DNA of 44,868 nt. Origin: Caryophanales bacterium (lineage in GTDB: Bacteria; Bacillota; Bacilli; Paenibacillales; CANHCR01). A model generated the notes under the pieces. The model was not told the origin of the DNA. It worked only from the letters and a program-made list of their open reading frames with translations, and did no database searches. A program made the position numbers and the translations under genes. Positions 30,660-41,442 of the stretch are shown one piece after another. Positions within the stretch are counted from its first letter, which is position 1. The number at the start of each line of letters is the position of its first letter. Where the stretch lies: positions 1 to 44,868 of the forward strand of contig CANHCR010000019.1 in NCBI GenBank assembly GCA_947459205.1, in the 5' to 3' direction.

Positions 30660-30795
30660 GTTGAATGTTGGACTGATTACGCGTTGATGTGAGAGGTTGC
30701 TGACACACCCGGCTCCTTTGCCATGAGTCGATGTCAGGAGAATTTTCACGGAGCATGTCCGATCTAGAATAGGACGATAGAAGGAGGGAATTTAA
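30660..30795 (+). promoter_or_regulatory. Structured leader of the S10 operon
   Basis: About 136 bases with no gene. CTGACA (30700-30705) pairs with TGTCAG (30732-30737), enclosing a GC-rich loop with GGC/GCC pairing, and TCC/GGA flanks GATCTAGAATA downstream. S10 operon leaders bind L4 in some bacteria; whether this one does is unknown. No terminator was seen inside it. Confidence 0.5.
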
Positions 30796-31104
<309 letters not shown>

Positions 31105-31144
31105 TCATTATGAGACTTATCAAGAAAGGAAAGAGGTGTGAAAA

Positions 31145-31816
31145 GTGGCTGTAAAAGGTTTTTTGGGTAAAAAAATCGGTATGACACAAGTGTTCGTGGA
31201 AGACGGCACGCTGATCCCGGTAACAGTCATACAGTCCGACTCTTGCGTTGTTCTTCAAAAGAAAGATAACGAAACAGACGGATACGAAGCAATCCAACTT
31301 GGATTTGCTGATAAAAAGGTTAGACCAGAAGGTCTGACAAAACAGGACACAAAACGCTCCAATTTTGCAAATCAACCAGAAGTAGGCCATGCGAAAAAAG
31401 CAGGTGTTACGCCTAAACGTTTCGTCAAAGAAATTAAAGGTGTGGATATTGCTCAATTTGAAGTGGGTCAATCAGTTAGCGTAGATATCTTCGCTGCGGG
31501 TGAATTTGTCGATGTAACTGGTACTTCTAAGGGTAAAGGATTTGCGGGCTCCATTAAAAGACATGGTATATCTAGAGGTCCTATGGCTCACGGTTCCCGT
31601 TATCACCGTGGCCCTGGTTCGATGGGTTCCATTCAAGCGAACCGCGTACCAAAAGGTAAACGATTGCCAGGTCACATGGGTGTGGATACGGTAACTGTGC
31701 AAAATCTTCAAGTCATTAAAGTCGATGCAGAACGAAATGTAATTCTTGTCAAGGGTGCTATTCCTGGTCCGAACAATTGTTACGTTACAGTGAAATCATC
31801 GATTAAAAAGCAATAG
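31145..31816 (+). CDS. rplC: Large subunit ribosomal protein L3
   Basis: L3 is an early assembly protein whose long loop reaches the peptidyl-transferase centre. The 223 residues begin [17 protein letters not shown] and hold the loop [21 protein letters not shown] with its conserved residues. The start is GTG with GAAAGAGGTG upstream. It is some 12 residues longer than the roughly 209 of B. subtilis, the extra lying near residues 60-72 in a charged surface stretch. Confidence 0.97.
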   Translation: MAVKGFLGKKIGMTQVFVEDGTLIPVTVIQSDSCVVLQKKDNETDGYEAIQLGFADKKVRPEGLTKQDTKRSNFANQPEVGHAKKAGVTPKRFVKEIKGVDIAQFEVGQSVSVDIFAAGEFVDVTGTSKGKGFAGSIKRHGISRGPMAHGSRYHRGPGSMGSIQANRVPKGKRLPGHMGVDTVTVQNLQVIKVDAERNVILVKGAIPGPNNCYVTVKSSIKKQ

Positions 31817-31840
31817 AAAGATTGGAAAGGAGGAAAAATA

Positions 31841-32464
31841 ATGCCTAAAGTATCTGTAGTAAATACAACCGGCCAACAAGTAGAAGAACTTGAACTTGCA
31901 GATTCCGTTTTTGGAGTTGAACCACATGTACATGTACTTCATAGTGCGGTAGTCATGCAACAAGCTTCTGAACGTTCCGGCACACATAAAGTTAAAGGCC
32001 GCTCTGAAGTTCGTGGCGGTGGTCGTAAGCCTTGGAAACAAAAAGGTACTGGTCGTGCTCGTCAAGGAAGTATCCGTTCACCGCAATGGAAAGGTGGCGG
32101 CGTAGTTTTCGGACCGACACCTAGAAGTTATGCGTTTAAGCTTCCTAAGAAAGTGCGCAGACTTGCCATTAAATCTGCTCTTTCCTCTAAGGTGATTGAT
32201 CAAGATCTAATCGTCCTTGATGAATTGCTTTTGAATGCACCGAAGACAAAAGAGTTTGTGAAAATTTTGAAAAACTTAAATGTTGAACGCAAAGCACTTG
32301 TCGTTGCAGGTGAGTACAATGATAATGTTGCATTGTCGTTGCGCAACATTCCTGGTATTAAATTGGTGACTGCTGATGGCATCAACGTGCTTGACGTTAT
32401 GGTTCATGACAAATTGATTATGACCAAAGAAGCAGTATCCTTAGTAGAGGGGGCTCTCTCCTAA
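31841..32464 (+). CDS. rplD: Large subunit ribosomal protein L4
   Basis: L4 lines the nascent-chain tunnel and, in some bacteria, represses the S10 operon. The 207 residues hold the tunnel loop [20 protein letters not shown] with [12 protein letters not shown] after it, and the globular domain ending [19 protein letters not shown] precedes the ATG. The stop shares its last base with the rplW start. Confidence 0.98.
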   Translation: MPKVSVVNTTGQQVEELELADSVFGVEPHVHVLHSAVVMQQASERSGTHKVKGRSEVRGGGRKPWKQKGTGRARQGSIRSPQWKGGGVVFGPTPRSYAFKLPKKVRRLAIKSALSSKVIDQDLIVLDELLLNAPKTKEFVKILKNLNVERKALVVAGEYNDNVALSLRNIPGIKLVTADGINVLDVMVHDKLIMTKEAVSLVEGALS

Positions 32465-32757
32465 TGAAAGATCCACGCGATATAATCAAACGTCCGATTA
32501 TCACGGAAAGCACAAGTGAATTGATGGCTAACCTAACCTATGTCTTCGAAGTAGATAAACGTGCTAACAAGATCGAAATTAAAGAAGCAATCGAGTCGAT
32601 TTTTAAAGTGAAAGTAACGAAAGTCAACACGATGATTGTGCCGGCGAAACCTAAACGTTACGGTCGTCACAGCGGTTACACTAGTGAGTGGAAGAAAGCA
32701 ATTGTTTTCTTGAGTAAAGATAGCAAGCCATTAGCTTTCTTTGAATCCGTGCAATAA
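32464..32757 (+). CDS. rplW: Large subunit ribosomal protein L23
   Basis: L23 sits at the tunnel exit and docks trigger factor and SRP. The 97 residues begin [15 protein letters not shown] and contain YTFEV-type [18 protein letters not shown], then the loop [20 protein letters not shown]. The ATG overlaps the rplD TAA (TAATG), with GAGGGGG upstream inside rplD, so the two are translationally coupled. Confidence 0.97.
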   Translation: MKDPRDIIKRPIITESTSELMANLTYVFEVDKRANKIEIKEAIESIFKVKVTKVNTMIVPAKPKRYGRHSGYTSEWKKAIVFLSKDSKPLAFFESVQ

Positions 32758-32784
32758 TTATCAGTGAAGTGAGGAGGGACTAAA

Positions 32785-33615
32785 GTGCCAATTAAAAAGT
32801 ATAAACCAACCTCACCTGCCAGACGCAACATGTCGGTATCTACTTTTGAAGAGATAACTACTTCGAAACCAGAGAAGTCATTGCTTGCTCCTTTGTTCAA
32901 AAAGGCAGGTAGAAACAATCAAGGTAAAATCACCACACGCCATCAAGGTGGCGGTCACAAACGTCAATATCGTATTATTGATTTCAAACGTAACAAGGAT
33001 GGTGTGCCAGGTCGCGTAGCGACGATTGAGTACGATCCGAATCGTTCGGCAAACATTGCACTTATCAATTATGTTGATGGTGAGAAACGTTACATCATCG
33101 CGCCTAAAGGTTTGAAAGTCGGCGATGTCATCGAGTCTGGACCGAGTGCAGATATTCGTGTAGGAAACTCGTTGCCGTTAGAAAACATTCCGGTAGGTAC
33201 TGTCATCCATAATATCGAGTTGAAACCTGGCAAAGGCGGACAACTTGTTCGTGCTGCAGGTACAGGAGCTCAATTGCTCGGTAAAGAAGGTCAATATGTC
33301 TCAATCAGACTTTCTTCAGGTGAAGTGCGCAAAGTCGAAAGAATTTGCCGTGCAACTGTTGGTAGTGTAGGTAACGAAGACTACGAGTTGATTAAAATTG
33401 GTAAAGCCGGTCGTTCTAGATGGCTTGGTAAACGTCCTTCTGTTCGTGGGGTAGTAATGAATCCGAACGATCATCCACACGGTGGTGGTGAAGGTCGCGC
33501 TCCAATCGGACGCAAATCCCCGCTTTCTCCTTGGGGTAAACCGACACTTGGTTATAAAACTCGTAAGAAGAAAAAAGCATCTAGCAAACTCATTATTCGA
33601 GGTCGCTCGAAATAA
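32785..33615 (+). CDS. rplB: Large subunit ribosomal protein L2
   Basis: L2 is a core 50S protein required for subunit association and peptidyl transfer. The 276 residues begin [16 protein letters not shown] and include [15 protein letters not shown], the [17 protein letters not shown] motif with the conserved histidine, and the basic tail [17 protein letters not shown]. The start is GTG 32785 behind GAGGAGGGA. Confidence 0.98.
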   Translation: MPIKKYKPTSPARRNMSVSTFEEITTSKPEKSLLAPLFKKAGRNNQGKITTRHQGGGHKRQYRIIDFKRNKDGVPGRVATIEYDPNRSANIALINYVDGEKRYIIAPKGLKVGDVIESGPSADIRVGNSLPLENIPVGTVIHNIELKPGKGGQLVRAAGTGAQLLGKEGQYVSIRLSSGEVRKVERICRATVGSVGNEDYELIKIGKAGRSRWLGKRPSVRGVVMNPNDHPHGGGEGRAPIGRKSPLSPWGKPTLGYKTRKKKKASSKLIIRGRSK

Positions 33616-33651
33616 TCGCATGATGATTGAATTTCGAAAGGAGGCTCTCAT

Positions 33652-33933
33652 ATGGGACGCAGCTTAAAAAAAGGACCGTTTGTTGACGGTCATCTGATGA
33701 AAAAAGTCGAAGATCTTAACAAAGCGAACAAAAAAACAGTGATCAAAACCTGGTCGCGTCGTTCGACCATTTTTCCTGAGTTTGTTGGCCACACGTTCGG
33801 TGTCTACGATGGTCGTAAACACGTTCCAGTTTATGTGACTGAGGATATGGTCGGTCACAAACTTGGAGAATTTTCACCATCAAGAACATACAAGGGACAC
33901 ACTGCTGACGATAAGAAAACAGGCAAGAGATAA
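33652..33933 (+). CDS. rpsS: Small subunit ribosomal protein S19
   Basis: S19 is in the 30S head and touches the A-site region. The 93 residues begin [18 protein letters not shown] and include the signature [26 protein letters not shown] precedes the ATG at 33652. It lies 36 bases after rplB. Confidence 0.98.
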   Translation: MGRSLKKGPFVDGHLMKKVEDLNKANKKTVIKTWSRRSTIFPEFVGHTFGVYDGRKHVPVYVTEDMVGHKLGEFSPSRTYKGHTADDKKTGKR

Positions 33934-33966
33934 TGATACAACTGTAATTCGAGAGGAGGTTTCGAT

Positions 33967-34296
33967 ATGCAAGCCAAAGCGATTGCAAAATATGTTCGAA
34001 TTGCTCCGCGTAAAGCGCGACTTGTCATTGATTTGATTCGCGGTAAAGAAGTAGGTGAGGCTGTTGCAATTCTGCGTCATACAGCTAAATCTGCATCGCC
34101 GATCATTGAAAAAGTATTAAACTCGGCGATCGCAAACGCGGAACACAATTTTTCACTTGATGTGAACAAACTAAAGATTTCTGAGGCGTACGTTAACCCT
34201 GGACCGACTTTAAAAAGATTTCGTCCACGTGCAATGGGCCGCGCTAGTCGCATTCATAAACGTACAAGTCATATTACGGTAGTCGTATCTGAATAA
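33967..34296 (+). CDS. rplV: Large subunit ribosomal protein L22
   Basis: L22 lines the exit tunnel through a long beta hairpin. The 109 residues begin [20 protein letters not shown] and contain the hairpin [20 protein letters not shown]. It has a short C terminus compared with B. subtilis (113). GAGAGGAGG precedes the ATG. Confidence 0.98.
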   Translation: MQAKAIAKYVRIAPRKARLVIDLIRGKEVGEAVAILRHTAKSASPIIEKVLNSAIANAEHNFSLDVNKLKISEAYVNPGPTLKRFRPRAMGRASRIHKRTSHITVVVSE

Positions 34297-34311
34297 TAAG
34301 GAGGGAAAATC

Positions 34312-34974
34312 GTGGGTCAAAAAGTAAATCCGGTCGGATTACGCGTAGGTATTATCCGTGACTGGGAATCGAAATGGTATGCAGGAAAAAATTATGCAGA
34401 CTTTTTACTTGAAGATTTAAAAATTCGTGATTACTTGAAAAAGAAACTGAAAGATTCTGCTGTTTCACATATCGATATCGAACGTACAGCTGATCGCGTG
34501 AATGTTATGATTCACACAGCGAAACCGGGCATTGTTATCGGTAAAGGTGGATCTGAAGTTGAAAACATGAAAAAAGCTTTGATTAAATTAACGAACAAAA
34601 AAGTCGGAATCAGCATTTCTGAAATTAAGAATCCTGATCTTGACGCGATTCTTGTTGCTGAGAACATTGCACAACAATTAGAAAAACGTATTTCTTTCCG
34701 CAGAGCAATGAAACAAGCGATTCAACGCACAATGAAATCAGGAGCTAAAGGTATTAAAACTGCAGTAAGCGGTCGCCTTGGCGGAGCGGAGATTGCTCGT
34801 ACAGAAGGCTACAGCGAAGGAACGGTTCCTCTTCATACTTTGAGAGCTGATATCGATTACGGTACGGCTGAGGCACATACAACATATGGTCTGATTGGTG
34901 TGAAAGTTTGGATTTACCGTGGTGTAGTTCTTCCGACTCCTAAGAAAAAGGAAGCAGAGGAAGGAGGAAATTAA
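34312..34974 (+). CDS. rpsC: Small subunit ribosomal protein S3
   Basis: S3 shapes the mRNA entry tunnel and helps unwind mRNA. The 220 residues begin [20 protein letters not shown] and contain the KH domain loop [12 protein letters not shown] and the C-terminal domain with [12 protein letters not shown]. The start is GTG 34312 after AAGGAGGG. It ends just before rplP (2-base gap). Confidence 0.98.
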   Translation: MGQKVNPVGLRVGIIRDWESKWYAGKNYADFLLEDLKIRDYLKKKLKDSAVSHIDIERTADRVNVMIHTAKPGIVIGKGGSEVENMKKALIKLTNKKVGISISEIKNPDLDAILVAENIAQQLEKRISFRRAMKQAIQRTMKSGAKGIKTAVSGRLGGAEIARTEGYSEGTVPLHTLRADIDYGTAEAHTTYGLIGVKVWIYRGVVLPTPKKKEAEEGGN

Positions 34975-34976
34975 TC

Positions 34977-35411
34977 ATGTTAGTACCAAAACGTGTTAAA
35001 CACCGTAAAGAACATCGCGGCAAAATGAAAGGCCGTGCAAAAGGCGGTACTGAGGTGACTTTCGGCGAGTTTGGCTTACAAGCTGTGGAAGCGTCCTGGA
35101 TTACGAACCGACAAATCGAAGCTGCTCGTATTGCGATGACTCGTTATATTCGTCGTGGCGGTAAAGTTTGGATTAAAATTTTCCCTGCAAAACCAATCAC
35201 ACAAAAGCCGTTAGAAGTACGTATGGGTAGCGGTAAAGGTAATGTTGAAAAATGGGTTGCAGTTGTTAAACCAGGCAAGGTATTGTTCGAACTTGCTGGA
35301 GTGAGCGAGGAAATAGCTCGTGAAGCAATGCGTTTGGCATCACATAAACTTCCGATCAAAACGAAGTTTGTGAAGAGAGAAGAAGTGGGTGGTGATAGCA
35401 ATGAAAGCTAA
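34977..35411 (+). CDS. rplP: Large subunit ribosomal protein L16
   Basis: L16 lies near the A site of the 50S subunit. The 144 residues begin [20 protein letters not shown] and carry [20 protein letters not shown] and [28 protein letters not shown], at the end of rpsC, is the ribosome binding site. The 3' end overlaps rpmC by 11 bases. Confidence 0.98.
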   Translation: MLVPKRVKHRKEHRGKMKGRAKGGTEVTFGEFGLQAVEASWITNRQIEAARIAMTRYIRRGGKVWIKIFPAKPITQKPLEVRMGSGKGNVEKWVAVVKPGKVLFELAGVSEEIAREAMRLASHKLPIKTKFVKREEVGGDSNES

Positions 35412-35601
35412 TGAAATGCGGAATTTAACCACTGCTGAAATTGAAAGAAAAATCACTGGTTTTAAAGAAGAGTTGTTCAACCTGCGCTTTCAACTTGCTA
35501 CCGGTCAATTGGACAATCCGAACCGGATTGGTGAAGTTCGCAAAGAAATTGCCAGAGCGAAAACAGTTCTTCGCGAAAGAGAATTAGGCATTGGCAGCTG
35601 A
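35401..35601 (+). CDS. rpmC: Large subunit ribosomal protein L29
   Basis: L29 is a small helical protein near the tunnel exit beside L23. The 66 residues begin [18 protein letters not shown] and contain [21 protein letters not shown] 35401 is preferred by homology and has GGGTGGTGAT upstream; four more codons in frame lie within rplP on top of that site. The overlap with rplP suggests coupled translation. Confidence 0.97.
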   Translation: MKANEMRNLTTAEIERKITGFKEELFNLRFQLATGQLDNPNRIGEVRKEIARAKTVLRERELGIGS

Positions 35602-35624
35602 TTATGCCGGAAGGAGGATGTTCA

Positions 35625-35888
35625 ATGAGTGAACGTAATGAACGAAGAGTACAAATCGGCAAAGTCGTAAGTGACAAAATGGACAAAACGATTGTAGTCG
35701 CGGTTGAAACTTATAAAAAGCATGAACTGTATCATAAGCGCATTAAATATACGAAAAAGTACAAGGCACATGACGAGAACAACGAGGCAAAAATCGGTGA
35801 TGTCGTGAGAATCATGGAGACCAGAAAGTTATCGAAAGATAAAAACTGGCGTCTTGTTGAAATCGTAGAGAAAGCAGTAATCATCTAA
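35625..35888 (+). CDS. rpsQ: Small subunit ribosomal protein S17
   Basis: S17 is an early 16S rRNA binder with an OB fold. The 87 residues contain [20 protein letters not shown] and the KYKAHDE and [18 protein letters not shown] motifs. ATG 35625 follows AAGGAGGATG by a short gap; an earlier in-frame ATG at 35604 would place the binding site inside the coding region. Confidence 0.97.
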   Translation: MSERNERRVQIGKVVSDKMDKTIVVAVETYKKHELYHKRIKYTKKYKAHDENNEAKIGDVVRIMETRKLSKDKNWRLVEIVEKAVII

Positions 35889-35921
35889 TATTGAAGCATA
35901 AGCGTGAAAGGAGGAAGAAAG

Positions 35922-36290
35922 ATGATTCAACCTTTTACTCGGTTGAGCGTTGCTGATAATTCAGGCGCAAAAGAATTGATGTGTATTCGTGTGCTTGGTG
36001 GTACTGGAAGACGGGTTGGGGTAATCGGTGATTTGATTATTTGCTCGGTCAAAAGCGCAACACCAGGTGGCGTTGTCAAAAAAGGAGACGTAATCAAAGC
36101 GGTTATCGTAAGAACAAAACGTCCGGTTCGTCGTAAAGATGGATCTTACATCAAGTTCGATGAAAACGCAGCAGTTGTTGTTAAAGAGGATAAAAGTCCT
36201 CGTGGAACACGTATTTTTGGACCGGTAGCACGTGAGTTACGTGATAAAGACTTTATGAAAATCATTTCCTTGGCACCGGAAGTCATTTAA
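35922..36290 (+). CDS. rplN: Large subunit ribosomal protein L14
   Basis: L14 sits at the intersubunit face. The 122 residues begin [20 protein letters not shown] and end with [15 protein letters not shown], exactly the usual length. ATG 35922 follows AAAGGAGGAAG; the frame extends six codons upstream onto the binding site and is not used there. Confidence 0.98.
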   Translation: MIQPFTRLSVADNSGAKELMCIRVLGGTGRRVGVIGDLIICSVKSATPGGVVKKGDVIKAVIVRTKRPVRRKDGSYIKFDENAAVVVKEDKSPRGTRIFGPVARELRDKDFMKIISLAPEVI

Positions 36291-36332
36291 ATTGACAAGT
36301 TGTAACTTGTTTGGAAATTGGGAGGTGTAAGC

Positions 36333-36686
36333 ATGGCAAGAACAAAAAAACGTCTCGAGTCTTATAACAATAAACTTCATGTTAAGAAAGATGATAACGT
36401 GATTGTAATTACGGGTAAGGACAAAGGCAAAAGAGGTCGCATTATCGCTGCGTATCCACGTTTGAACAAGGTGCTTGTTGAGGGTGTCAACATTGTAAAG
36501 AGACATTCGAAGCCTTCTCAAGCAAACCCTCAAGGTGGAATCATCGAAAAAGAAGCGCCGATTCACGTATCAAACGTGATGCTGATTGACCCTAAGTCAA
36601 ACAAACCTACTCGTGTTGGTTATAAAGTTTTAGACAACGGTAAAAAAGTAAGAATTTCAAAAAAATCAGGCGAAGTCATCGACTGA
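36333..36686 (+). CDS. rplX: Large subunit ribosomal protein L24 with an N-terminal extension
   Basis: L24 starts 50S assembly and lies near the tunnel exit. It has a KOW motif ([17 protein letters not shown]) and the signature [16 protein letters not shown]. The 117 residues exceed the roughly 103 of B. subtilis because [14 protein letters not shown] precedes the usual LHVKK start. GGGAGGTG stands 5 bases before ATG 36333 and no start codon occurs at the LHVKK position, so the basic extension is probably translated. Confidence 0.96.
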   Translation: MARTKKRLESYNNKLHVKKDDNVIVITGKDKGKRGRIIAAYPRLNKVLVEGVNIVKRHSKPSQANPQGGIIEKEAPIHVSNVMLIDPKSNKPTRVGYKVLDNGKKVRISKKSGEVID

Positions 36687-36722
36687 TGAATCACTTTAAG
36701 AAAGAAAGGAGGATCTAGTGCG

Positions 36723-37265
36723 ATGGCAGCTAGATTAAAGGATAAGTTTCTTAATGAAATCACTCCGGGATTAATTCAAAAATTCAACTACTCGTCAGTA
36801 ATGCAAGTTCCTAAAGTTGAAAAAGTAGTTATCAATTTTGGACTTGGTGAAGCTGTTGCAAATTCAAAAATTTTGGATGTTGCAATCAAAGAGTTAGAAA
36901 TAATCTCAGGTCAAAAGCCTGTCATTACAAGAGCGAAAAAATCCATTGCTGGATTTAAACTTCGTGAAGGTATGGCGATTGGCGCAAAAGTAACATTGCG
37001 CGGAGATAGAATGTATTATTTCTTGGATAAGTTGTTTAATGTTGCACTTCCTCGTGTTCGTGATTTTCGTGGAGTGTCCAATAAATCGTTTGATGGCCGT
37101 GGAAACTATACACTTGGTTTGAAAGAACAGTTGATTTTCCCGGAAATCGAATATGATAAAGTGGACAAAGTGCGCGGTATGGATGTAGTCATTGTAACGA
37201 CTGCTAAATCAGACGAAGAGTCTTTAGAGTTGCTTACACAATTGGGAATGCCGTTTGTTAAATAG
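36723..37265 (+). CDS. rplE: Large subunit ribosomal protein L5
   Basis: L5 binds 5S rRNA and contacts P-site tRNA and S13. The 180 residues contain [13 protein letters not shown], the [19 protein letters not shown] segment and the terminal [21 protein letters not shown] precedes the ATG at 36723. Length is normal. Confidence 0.98.
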   Translation: MAARLKDKFLNEITPGLIQKFNYSSVMQVPKVEKVVINFGLGEAVANSKILDVAIKELEIISGQKPVITRAKKSIAGFKLREGMAIGAKVTLRGDRMYYFLDKLFNVALPRVRDFRGVSNKSFDGRGNYTLGLKEQLIFPEIEYDKVDKVRGMDVVIVTTAKSDEESLELLTQLGMPFVK

Positions 37266-37286
37266 TTCGAGGCATTGGAGGTGTGA

Positions 37287-37478
<192 letters not shown>

Positions 37479-37508
37479 TTTTACCCGTTTGGGAAGGAGG
37501 CAAAAAAA

Positions 37509-37907
37509 ATGGCAGTTACAGATCCAATTGCAGATATGTTAACTCGAATCCGCAATGCGAACGTTGTTCGTCATGAGAAAGTGGAAGTTCCTTCCTCCAA
37601 GATTAAAAGAGAAATCGCGAACATCTTGAAAAAAGAAGGATTTATCCGTGATGCGGAATTTATCGATGATAAGAATCAAGGAGTAATCCGTATTTTCTTG
37701 AAATATGGACCAAACAATGAGCGTGTTATCAGCGGATTGAAGAGAATTAGCAAACCTGGTTTGCGCGTTTACTCTCCATGTCAAGAATTGCCGCGAGTAC
37801 TTGGAGGATTGGGGATTGCAATAATCTCAACTTCAAAGGGTGTAATGACAGACAAAGAAGCAAGACAATCAAAATCCGGCGGAGAAGTTCTTTGCTACGT
37901 TTGGTAA
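37509..37907 (+). CDS. rpsH: Small subunit ribosomal protein S8
   Basis: S8 binds the central domain of 16S rRNA. The 132 residues begin [18 protein letters not shown] and contain the signature near the end, [28 protein letters not shown] precedes the ATG. In E. coli S8 represses the spc operon; no clear S8-site mimic was recognised here. Confidence 0.98.
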   Translation: MAVTDPIADMLTRIRNANVVRHEKVEVPSSKIKREIANILKKEGFIRDAEFIDDKNQGVIRIFLKYGPNNERVISGLKRISKPGLRVYSPCQELPRVLGGLGIAIISTSKGVMTDKEARQSKSGGEVLCYVW

Positions 37908-37936
37908 AATCGTTTTTATGAATGGAGGTGTACAGA

Positions 37937-38479
37937 ATGTCTCGTATTGGTAGAAAACCTATCGCACTGCCTGCAGGCGTTAATATCGAATTGAAAGATT
38001 CTGGAATTACGGTTAAAGGTCCAAAGGGAACCTTGTCACGCGAGTTGCACAAAGACATGAAAATTGTTATTGCATCTGATTCGCTGTCAGTTGAACGCCC
38101 TACCGATAATAAATTGCATCGTTCGCTTCACGGTACTACTCGTAGTGTGATTGCAAACATGGTGAATGGTGTTACGGATGGTTTTACAAAAACACTGGAA
38201 CTTGTAGGTGTCGGTTATCGTGCTGCTTTAAGTGGTAACAAATTGACACTAAATGTGGGTTACTCACATCCAGTAGAGTTCATCGCTGAAACCGGTATCG
38301 AATTTGAAGTTCCAAGTGTTACTAAAATTATTATCAAAGGTATTGATAAGGAACTAGTCGGTGCTACTGCTGCTAAGATTCGTTCCGTACGTGAACCTGA
38401 ACCGTATAAAGGTAAGGGGATTAAGTATGAAAATGAAAAAATCCTTCGCAAAGAGGGTAAAACTGGTAAGAAGAAGTAA
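37937..38479 (+). CDS. rplF: Large subunit ribosomal protein L6
   Basis: L6 is built of two similar domains and lies near the factor-binding site. The 180 residues begin [19 protein letters not shown] and end with the signature region [24 protein letters not shown] 37937 follows ATGGAGGTG by 6 bases; the frame extends five codons upstream over the binding site. Confidence 0.98.
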   Translation: MSRIGRKPIALPAGVNIELKDSGITVKGPKGTLSRELHKDMKIVIASDSLSVERPTDNKLHRSLHGTTRSVIANMVNGVTDGFTKTLELVGVGYRAALSGNKLTLNVGYSHPVEFIAETGIEFEVPSVTKIIIKGIDKELVGATAAKIRSVREPEPYKGKGIKYENEKILRKEGKTGKKK

Positions 38480-38507
38480 TAGCTCGAGATGAAAGGAGGC
38501 ACTAATT

Positions 38508-38876
38508 GTGATTTCCAAAGGCGATAAAAATAAGGCTAGATTGAAAAGACACTTGCGCATTCGTAAAAATGTTACGGGTACTGCCGAGCGTCCAAGACTC
38601 AATATTTTCCGTTCGGCAAAGCACATTTACGCACAATTGATCGATGATGTTACTGGTGTAACGATTGCTCAAGCTTCGACACTTGATGCACAATTAAAAG
38701 ACTCAATTGGTAATGGCGGGAATGTTGCTGCTGCTCGTCAAGTTGGCGAACTGGTCGCGAAACGCGCAGTTGAAAAAAGTATCACGAAAGTAGTTTTTGA
38801 CCGCGGAGGTTATTTATATCACGGAAGAATTCAAGCTTTAGCCGATGCTGCTCGCGAAGCAGGTCTTGAATTCTAA
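38508..38876 (+). CDS. rplR: Large subunit ribosomal protein L18
   Basis: L18 binds 5S rRNA with L5. The 122 residues contain [20 protein letters not shown] and [20 protein letters not shown], with the standard end REAGLEF. The start is GTG 38508, with AAAGGAGGC upstream. Confidence 0.98.
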   Translation: MISKGDKNKARLKRHLRIRKNVTGTAERPRLNIFRSAKHIYAQLIDDVTGVTIAQASTLDAQLKDSIGNGGNVAAARQVGELVAKRAVEKSITKVVFDRGGYLYHGRIQALADAAREAGLEF

Positions 38877-38900
38877 TTCGTTACAAAGGAGGGTAATCAA

Positions 38901-39401
38901 TTGCGAATTAATCCAGCATCAGTAGGAGAACTCGTTGAGAAAGTCGTTCACATCAACCGTGTTGCTAAAGTTGTAAAAGGCGGTCGTCGTTTTAGTTTTA
39001 GCGCACTTGTTGTCGTTGGCGACAAAAACGGATATGTTGGAGCAGGTATCGGTAAAGCGTCAGAGGTACCTGATGCAATCCGAAAAGGTATTGAAGATGC
39101 TAAGAAAAATCTGATTCACGTGCCAATTGTAGGTACATCTATTCCCCACCTCGTTATCGGTCATTTCGGTGCGGGTGAGGTATTACTGAAACCTGCATCT
39201 GAAGGTACAGGGGTAATTGCTGGGGGTCCTGTTCGTGCAGTACTCGAACTTGCAGGAATCGGCGATATTTTGACGAAATCACTTGGTTCATCGAATTCGA
39301 TTAACATGGTGAATGCAACTTTGGAAGGTTTGAGTCGTTTGAAAACAGTCGAAGAAGTTGCGAAATTGCGCGGTAAAACCGTAGCAGAAATTCAGGGTTA
39401 G
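38901..39401 (+). CDS. rpsE: Small subunit ribosomal protein S5
   Basis: S5 lies at the mRNA entry with S3 and S4 and affects fidelity. The 166 residues hold the signature [34 protein letters not shown] and the [18 protein letters not shown] loop. The start is TTG 38901 preceded by AAAGGAGGG at 8 bases; no ATG exists near it. Confidence 0.97.
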   Translation: MRINPASVGELVEKVVHINRVAKVVKGGRRFSFSALVVVGDKNGYVGAGIGKASEVPDAIRKGIEDAKKNLIHVPIVGTSIPHLVIGHFGAGEVLLKPASEGTGVIAGGPVRAVLELAGIGDILTKSLGSSNSINMVNATLEGLSRLKTVEEVAKLRGKTVAEIQG

Positions 39402-39413
39402 GAGGGTTTCACA

Positions 39414-39602
39414 ATGGCAAAAAAACTAGCAGTCACCCTCAAGAGAAGTTTGATTGGCAGATCGGAGACACAACGTAAAACTGTTCAATCATTAGGACTT
39501 CGTAAGTTGCAACAAACAGTCTTGCATGATGATCATCCAGCAATTAGAGGAATGATCAATAAAGTTAAACATATGGTCGAAGTAAATGAAGTCGACGCTT
39601 AA
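39414..39602 (+). CDS. rpmD: Large subunit ribosomal protein L30
   Basis: Small 50S protein of 62 residues. It has [20 protein letters not shown] and the [20 protein letters not shown] core of the family. GGAGGGT precedes the ATG, right after the rpsE stop, so the two are closely coupled. Confidence 0.97.
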   Translation: MAKKLAVTLKRSLIGRSETQRKTVQSLGLRKLQQTVLHDDHPAIRGMINKVKHMVEVNEVDA

Positions 39603-39643
39603 TCATTCATTTCTTTGTAATCGTTACAGAGGAGGTGTACACA

Positions 39644-40090
39644 TTGAAACTTCACGAATTAAAACCTGCTGAAGGTTCGAAAACTACTCGCAAAAGAATC
39701 GGTCGTGGTATCGGTAGCGGGACAGGTAAAACCGCAGGAAAAGGTCACAAAGGTCAAAATGCTCGCTCGGGTGGCGGCGTTAGACCAGGATTTGAAGGTG
39801 GTCAAAATCCATTGTATCGTCGTTTACCGAAGAGAGGATTCACAAACATTCATCGCAAAATAATTGAGAATGTTTCGTTAGAGGACTTGAACTTGTTCGA
39901 AGACGGTACTGACATTACTGTTGAACTGTTGATTGAATCAGGAATTATTAAAAATGCGAAAGATGGCGTTAAAATTCTTGGTAATGGTGAAATCACTAAA
40001 AAAATCAACGTAATTGCTCCTATTACATTATCGAAATCTGCAGCTGATAAAATTAAAGCTGTAGGCGGATCCGTTACTGAGGTGATTTAA
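39644..40090 (+). CDS. rplO: Large subunit ribosomal protein L15
   Basis: L15 has a long basic extension that threads 23S rRNA. The 148 residues begin [12 protein letters not shown] and include the glycine-rich [20 protein letters not shown] and [23 protein letters not shown] 39644 was chosen as start: AGAGGAGGTG lies 6 bases before it, whereas GTG 39635 falls on the site. The stop overlaps the secY start by one base. Confidence 0.97.
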   Translation: MKLHELKPAEGSKTTRKRIGRGIGSGTGKTAGKGHKGQNARSGGGVRPGFEGGQNPLYRRLPKRGFTNIHRKIIENVSLEDLNLFEDGTDITVELLIESGIIKNAKDGVKILGNGEITKKINVIAPITLSKSAADKIKAVGGSVTEVI

Positions 40091-41400
40091 TGTTTAAAAC
40101 ATTGGCCAACATAATGAAAGTAGAGGATTTACGTAATCGTATTTTGTTTACATTATCAATCCTCATTGTTTTTCGAATTGGTTCATTCATCCCGGTACCA
40201 AACATCAACGTTGACGCTCTTGCTAATTTCGACAAAACGAACGATGTGTTTGGTTTGTTGAATACATTTTCTGGTGGTGCACTTGCTAACTTTTCCATTC
40301 TTGCAATGGGGATTATGCCTTACATCACAGCATCGATCATCGTTCAATTGTTGACGATGGACGTTGTACCGAAATTTGTTCAATGGGCTAAAGAAGGTGA
40401 AGAAGGTCGAAAAAAACTTGCACAAGTAACTCGCTATGGTACAATTGCCATCGGTATTGTGCAAGCATTCGGCTTATCGATTGGATTTAATCGGTTATAT
40501 CAGTTCGAGCTCGTAACTGACACTTCAATTGCTAGTTTCACTACGATTGCGATTGTATTGACTGCTGGGACTGCCTTTTTGATGTGGTTAGGAGAACAAA
40601 TCACTGAAAAAGGCATTGGTAATGGTATCTCGATTTTGATTTTTGCGGGTATTATAGCAGCGATACCAAATGGAGTGAACCAAATTTACCAAACACAGTT
40701 CGTTGATGCTACTGAATCAAATCTGTTTCTGAACATTCTAAAAATTGTTGCAATCTTGCTCGTAGTCGTGCTTATTGTTATCGGTGTTATTTACGTACAA
40801 CAAGGTGTACGAAAAGTGCCTGTTCAGTATGCAAAAAAGGTAATTGGACAGAAAATGTATGGTGGTGGCAATACTTTTATTCCTTTAAAAGTTAATGCTG
40901 CTGGTGTTATCCCAGTCATTTTCGCTCTTTCATTACTTGTATTTCCTCCAACGATTGCCGGATTTTTTAGAGATCCACAAGGTGGCGGCGTAGCAAATTG
41001 GATTATTGATAATATGAGTTATGAAGCCCCGTTAGGCATGATATTGTATGTGCTACTCATTCTTGGTTTCACATTTTTCTATACATTTGTACAGATTAAT
41101 CCTGTACAAATGTCGGAACAAATGCAGAAAAATGGCGGTTCTATTCCAGGTATTCGTCCAGGACAAGAAACAACTCGTTACATCACAAAAGTATTGACAA
41201 GAATTACTTTGACTGGTGCGATTTTCTTATCAGCTGTTTCTGTGCTCCCGATGATTTTCGGGAATTTATCTGGTTTACCAAGCAATGTGACCATTGGTGG
41301 TACTGCATTACTTATCGTGGTTAGTGTTGGTTTGGAAACAATGAAACAGATTGAAAGTCAATTGATTAAACGGAACTACAAAGGTTTTATCAATAAATAG
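40090..41400 (+). CDS. secY: Preprotein translocase subunit SecY
   Basis: Channel-forming subunit of the Sec translocon, with ten membrane helices expected over its 436 residues. Seen: the N-terminal DLRNRILFTLSILIVFRIGS, the signature IMPYITASIIVQLL, the GIGNGISILIFAGI region and the cytoplasmic loop with GIRPGQET. The ATG overlaps the rplO stop (TAATG), coupling translation. Partner SecE is encoded near 14.4 kb. Confidence 0.98.
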   Translation: MFKTLANIMKVEDLRNRILFTLSILIVFRIGSFIPVPNINVDALANFDKTNDVFGLLNTFSGGALANFSILAMGIMPYITASIIVQLLTMDVVPKFVQWAKEGEEGRKKLAQVTRYGTIAIGIVQAFGLSIGFNRLYQFELVTDTSIASFTTIAIVLTAGTAFLMWLGEQITEKGIGNGISILIFAGIIAAIPNGVNQIYQTQFVDATESNLFLNILKIVAILLVVVLIVIGVIYVQQGVRKVPVQYAKKVIGQKMYGGGNTFIPLKVNAAGVIPVIFALSLLVFPPTIAGFFRDPQGGGVANWIIDNMSYEAPLGMILYVLLILGFTFFYTFVQINPVQMSEQMQKNGGSIPGIRPGQETTRYITKVLTRITLTGAIFLSAVSVLPMIFGNLSGLPSNVTIGGTALLIVVSVGLETMKQIESQLIKRNYKGFINK

Positions 41401-41442
41401 TGTTAAACAGAAAGCCGTCTGGCTAAGAGGGAGTTGTCAGAT

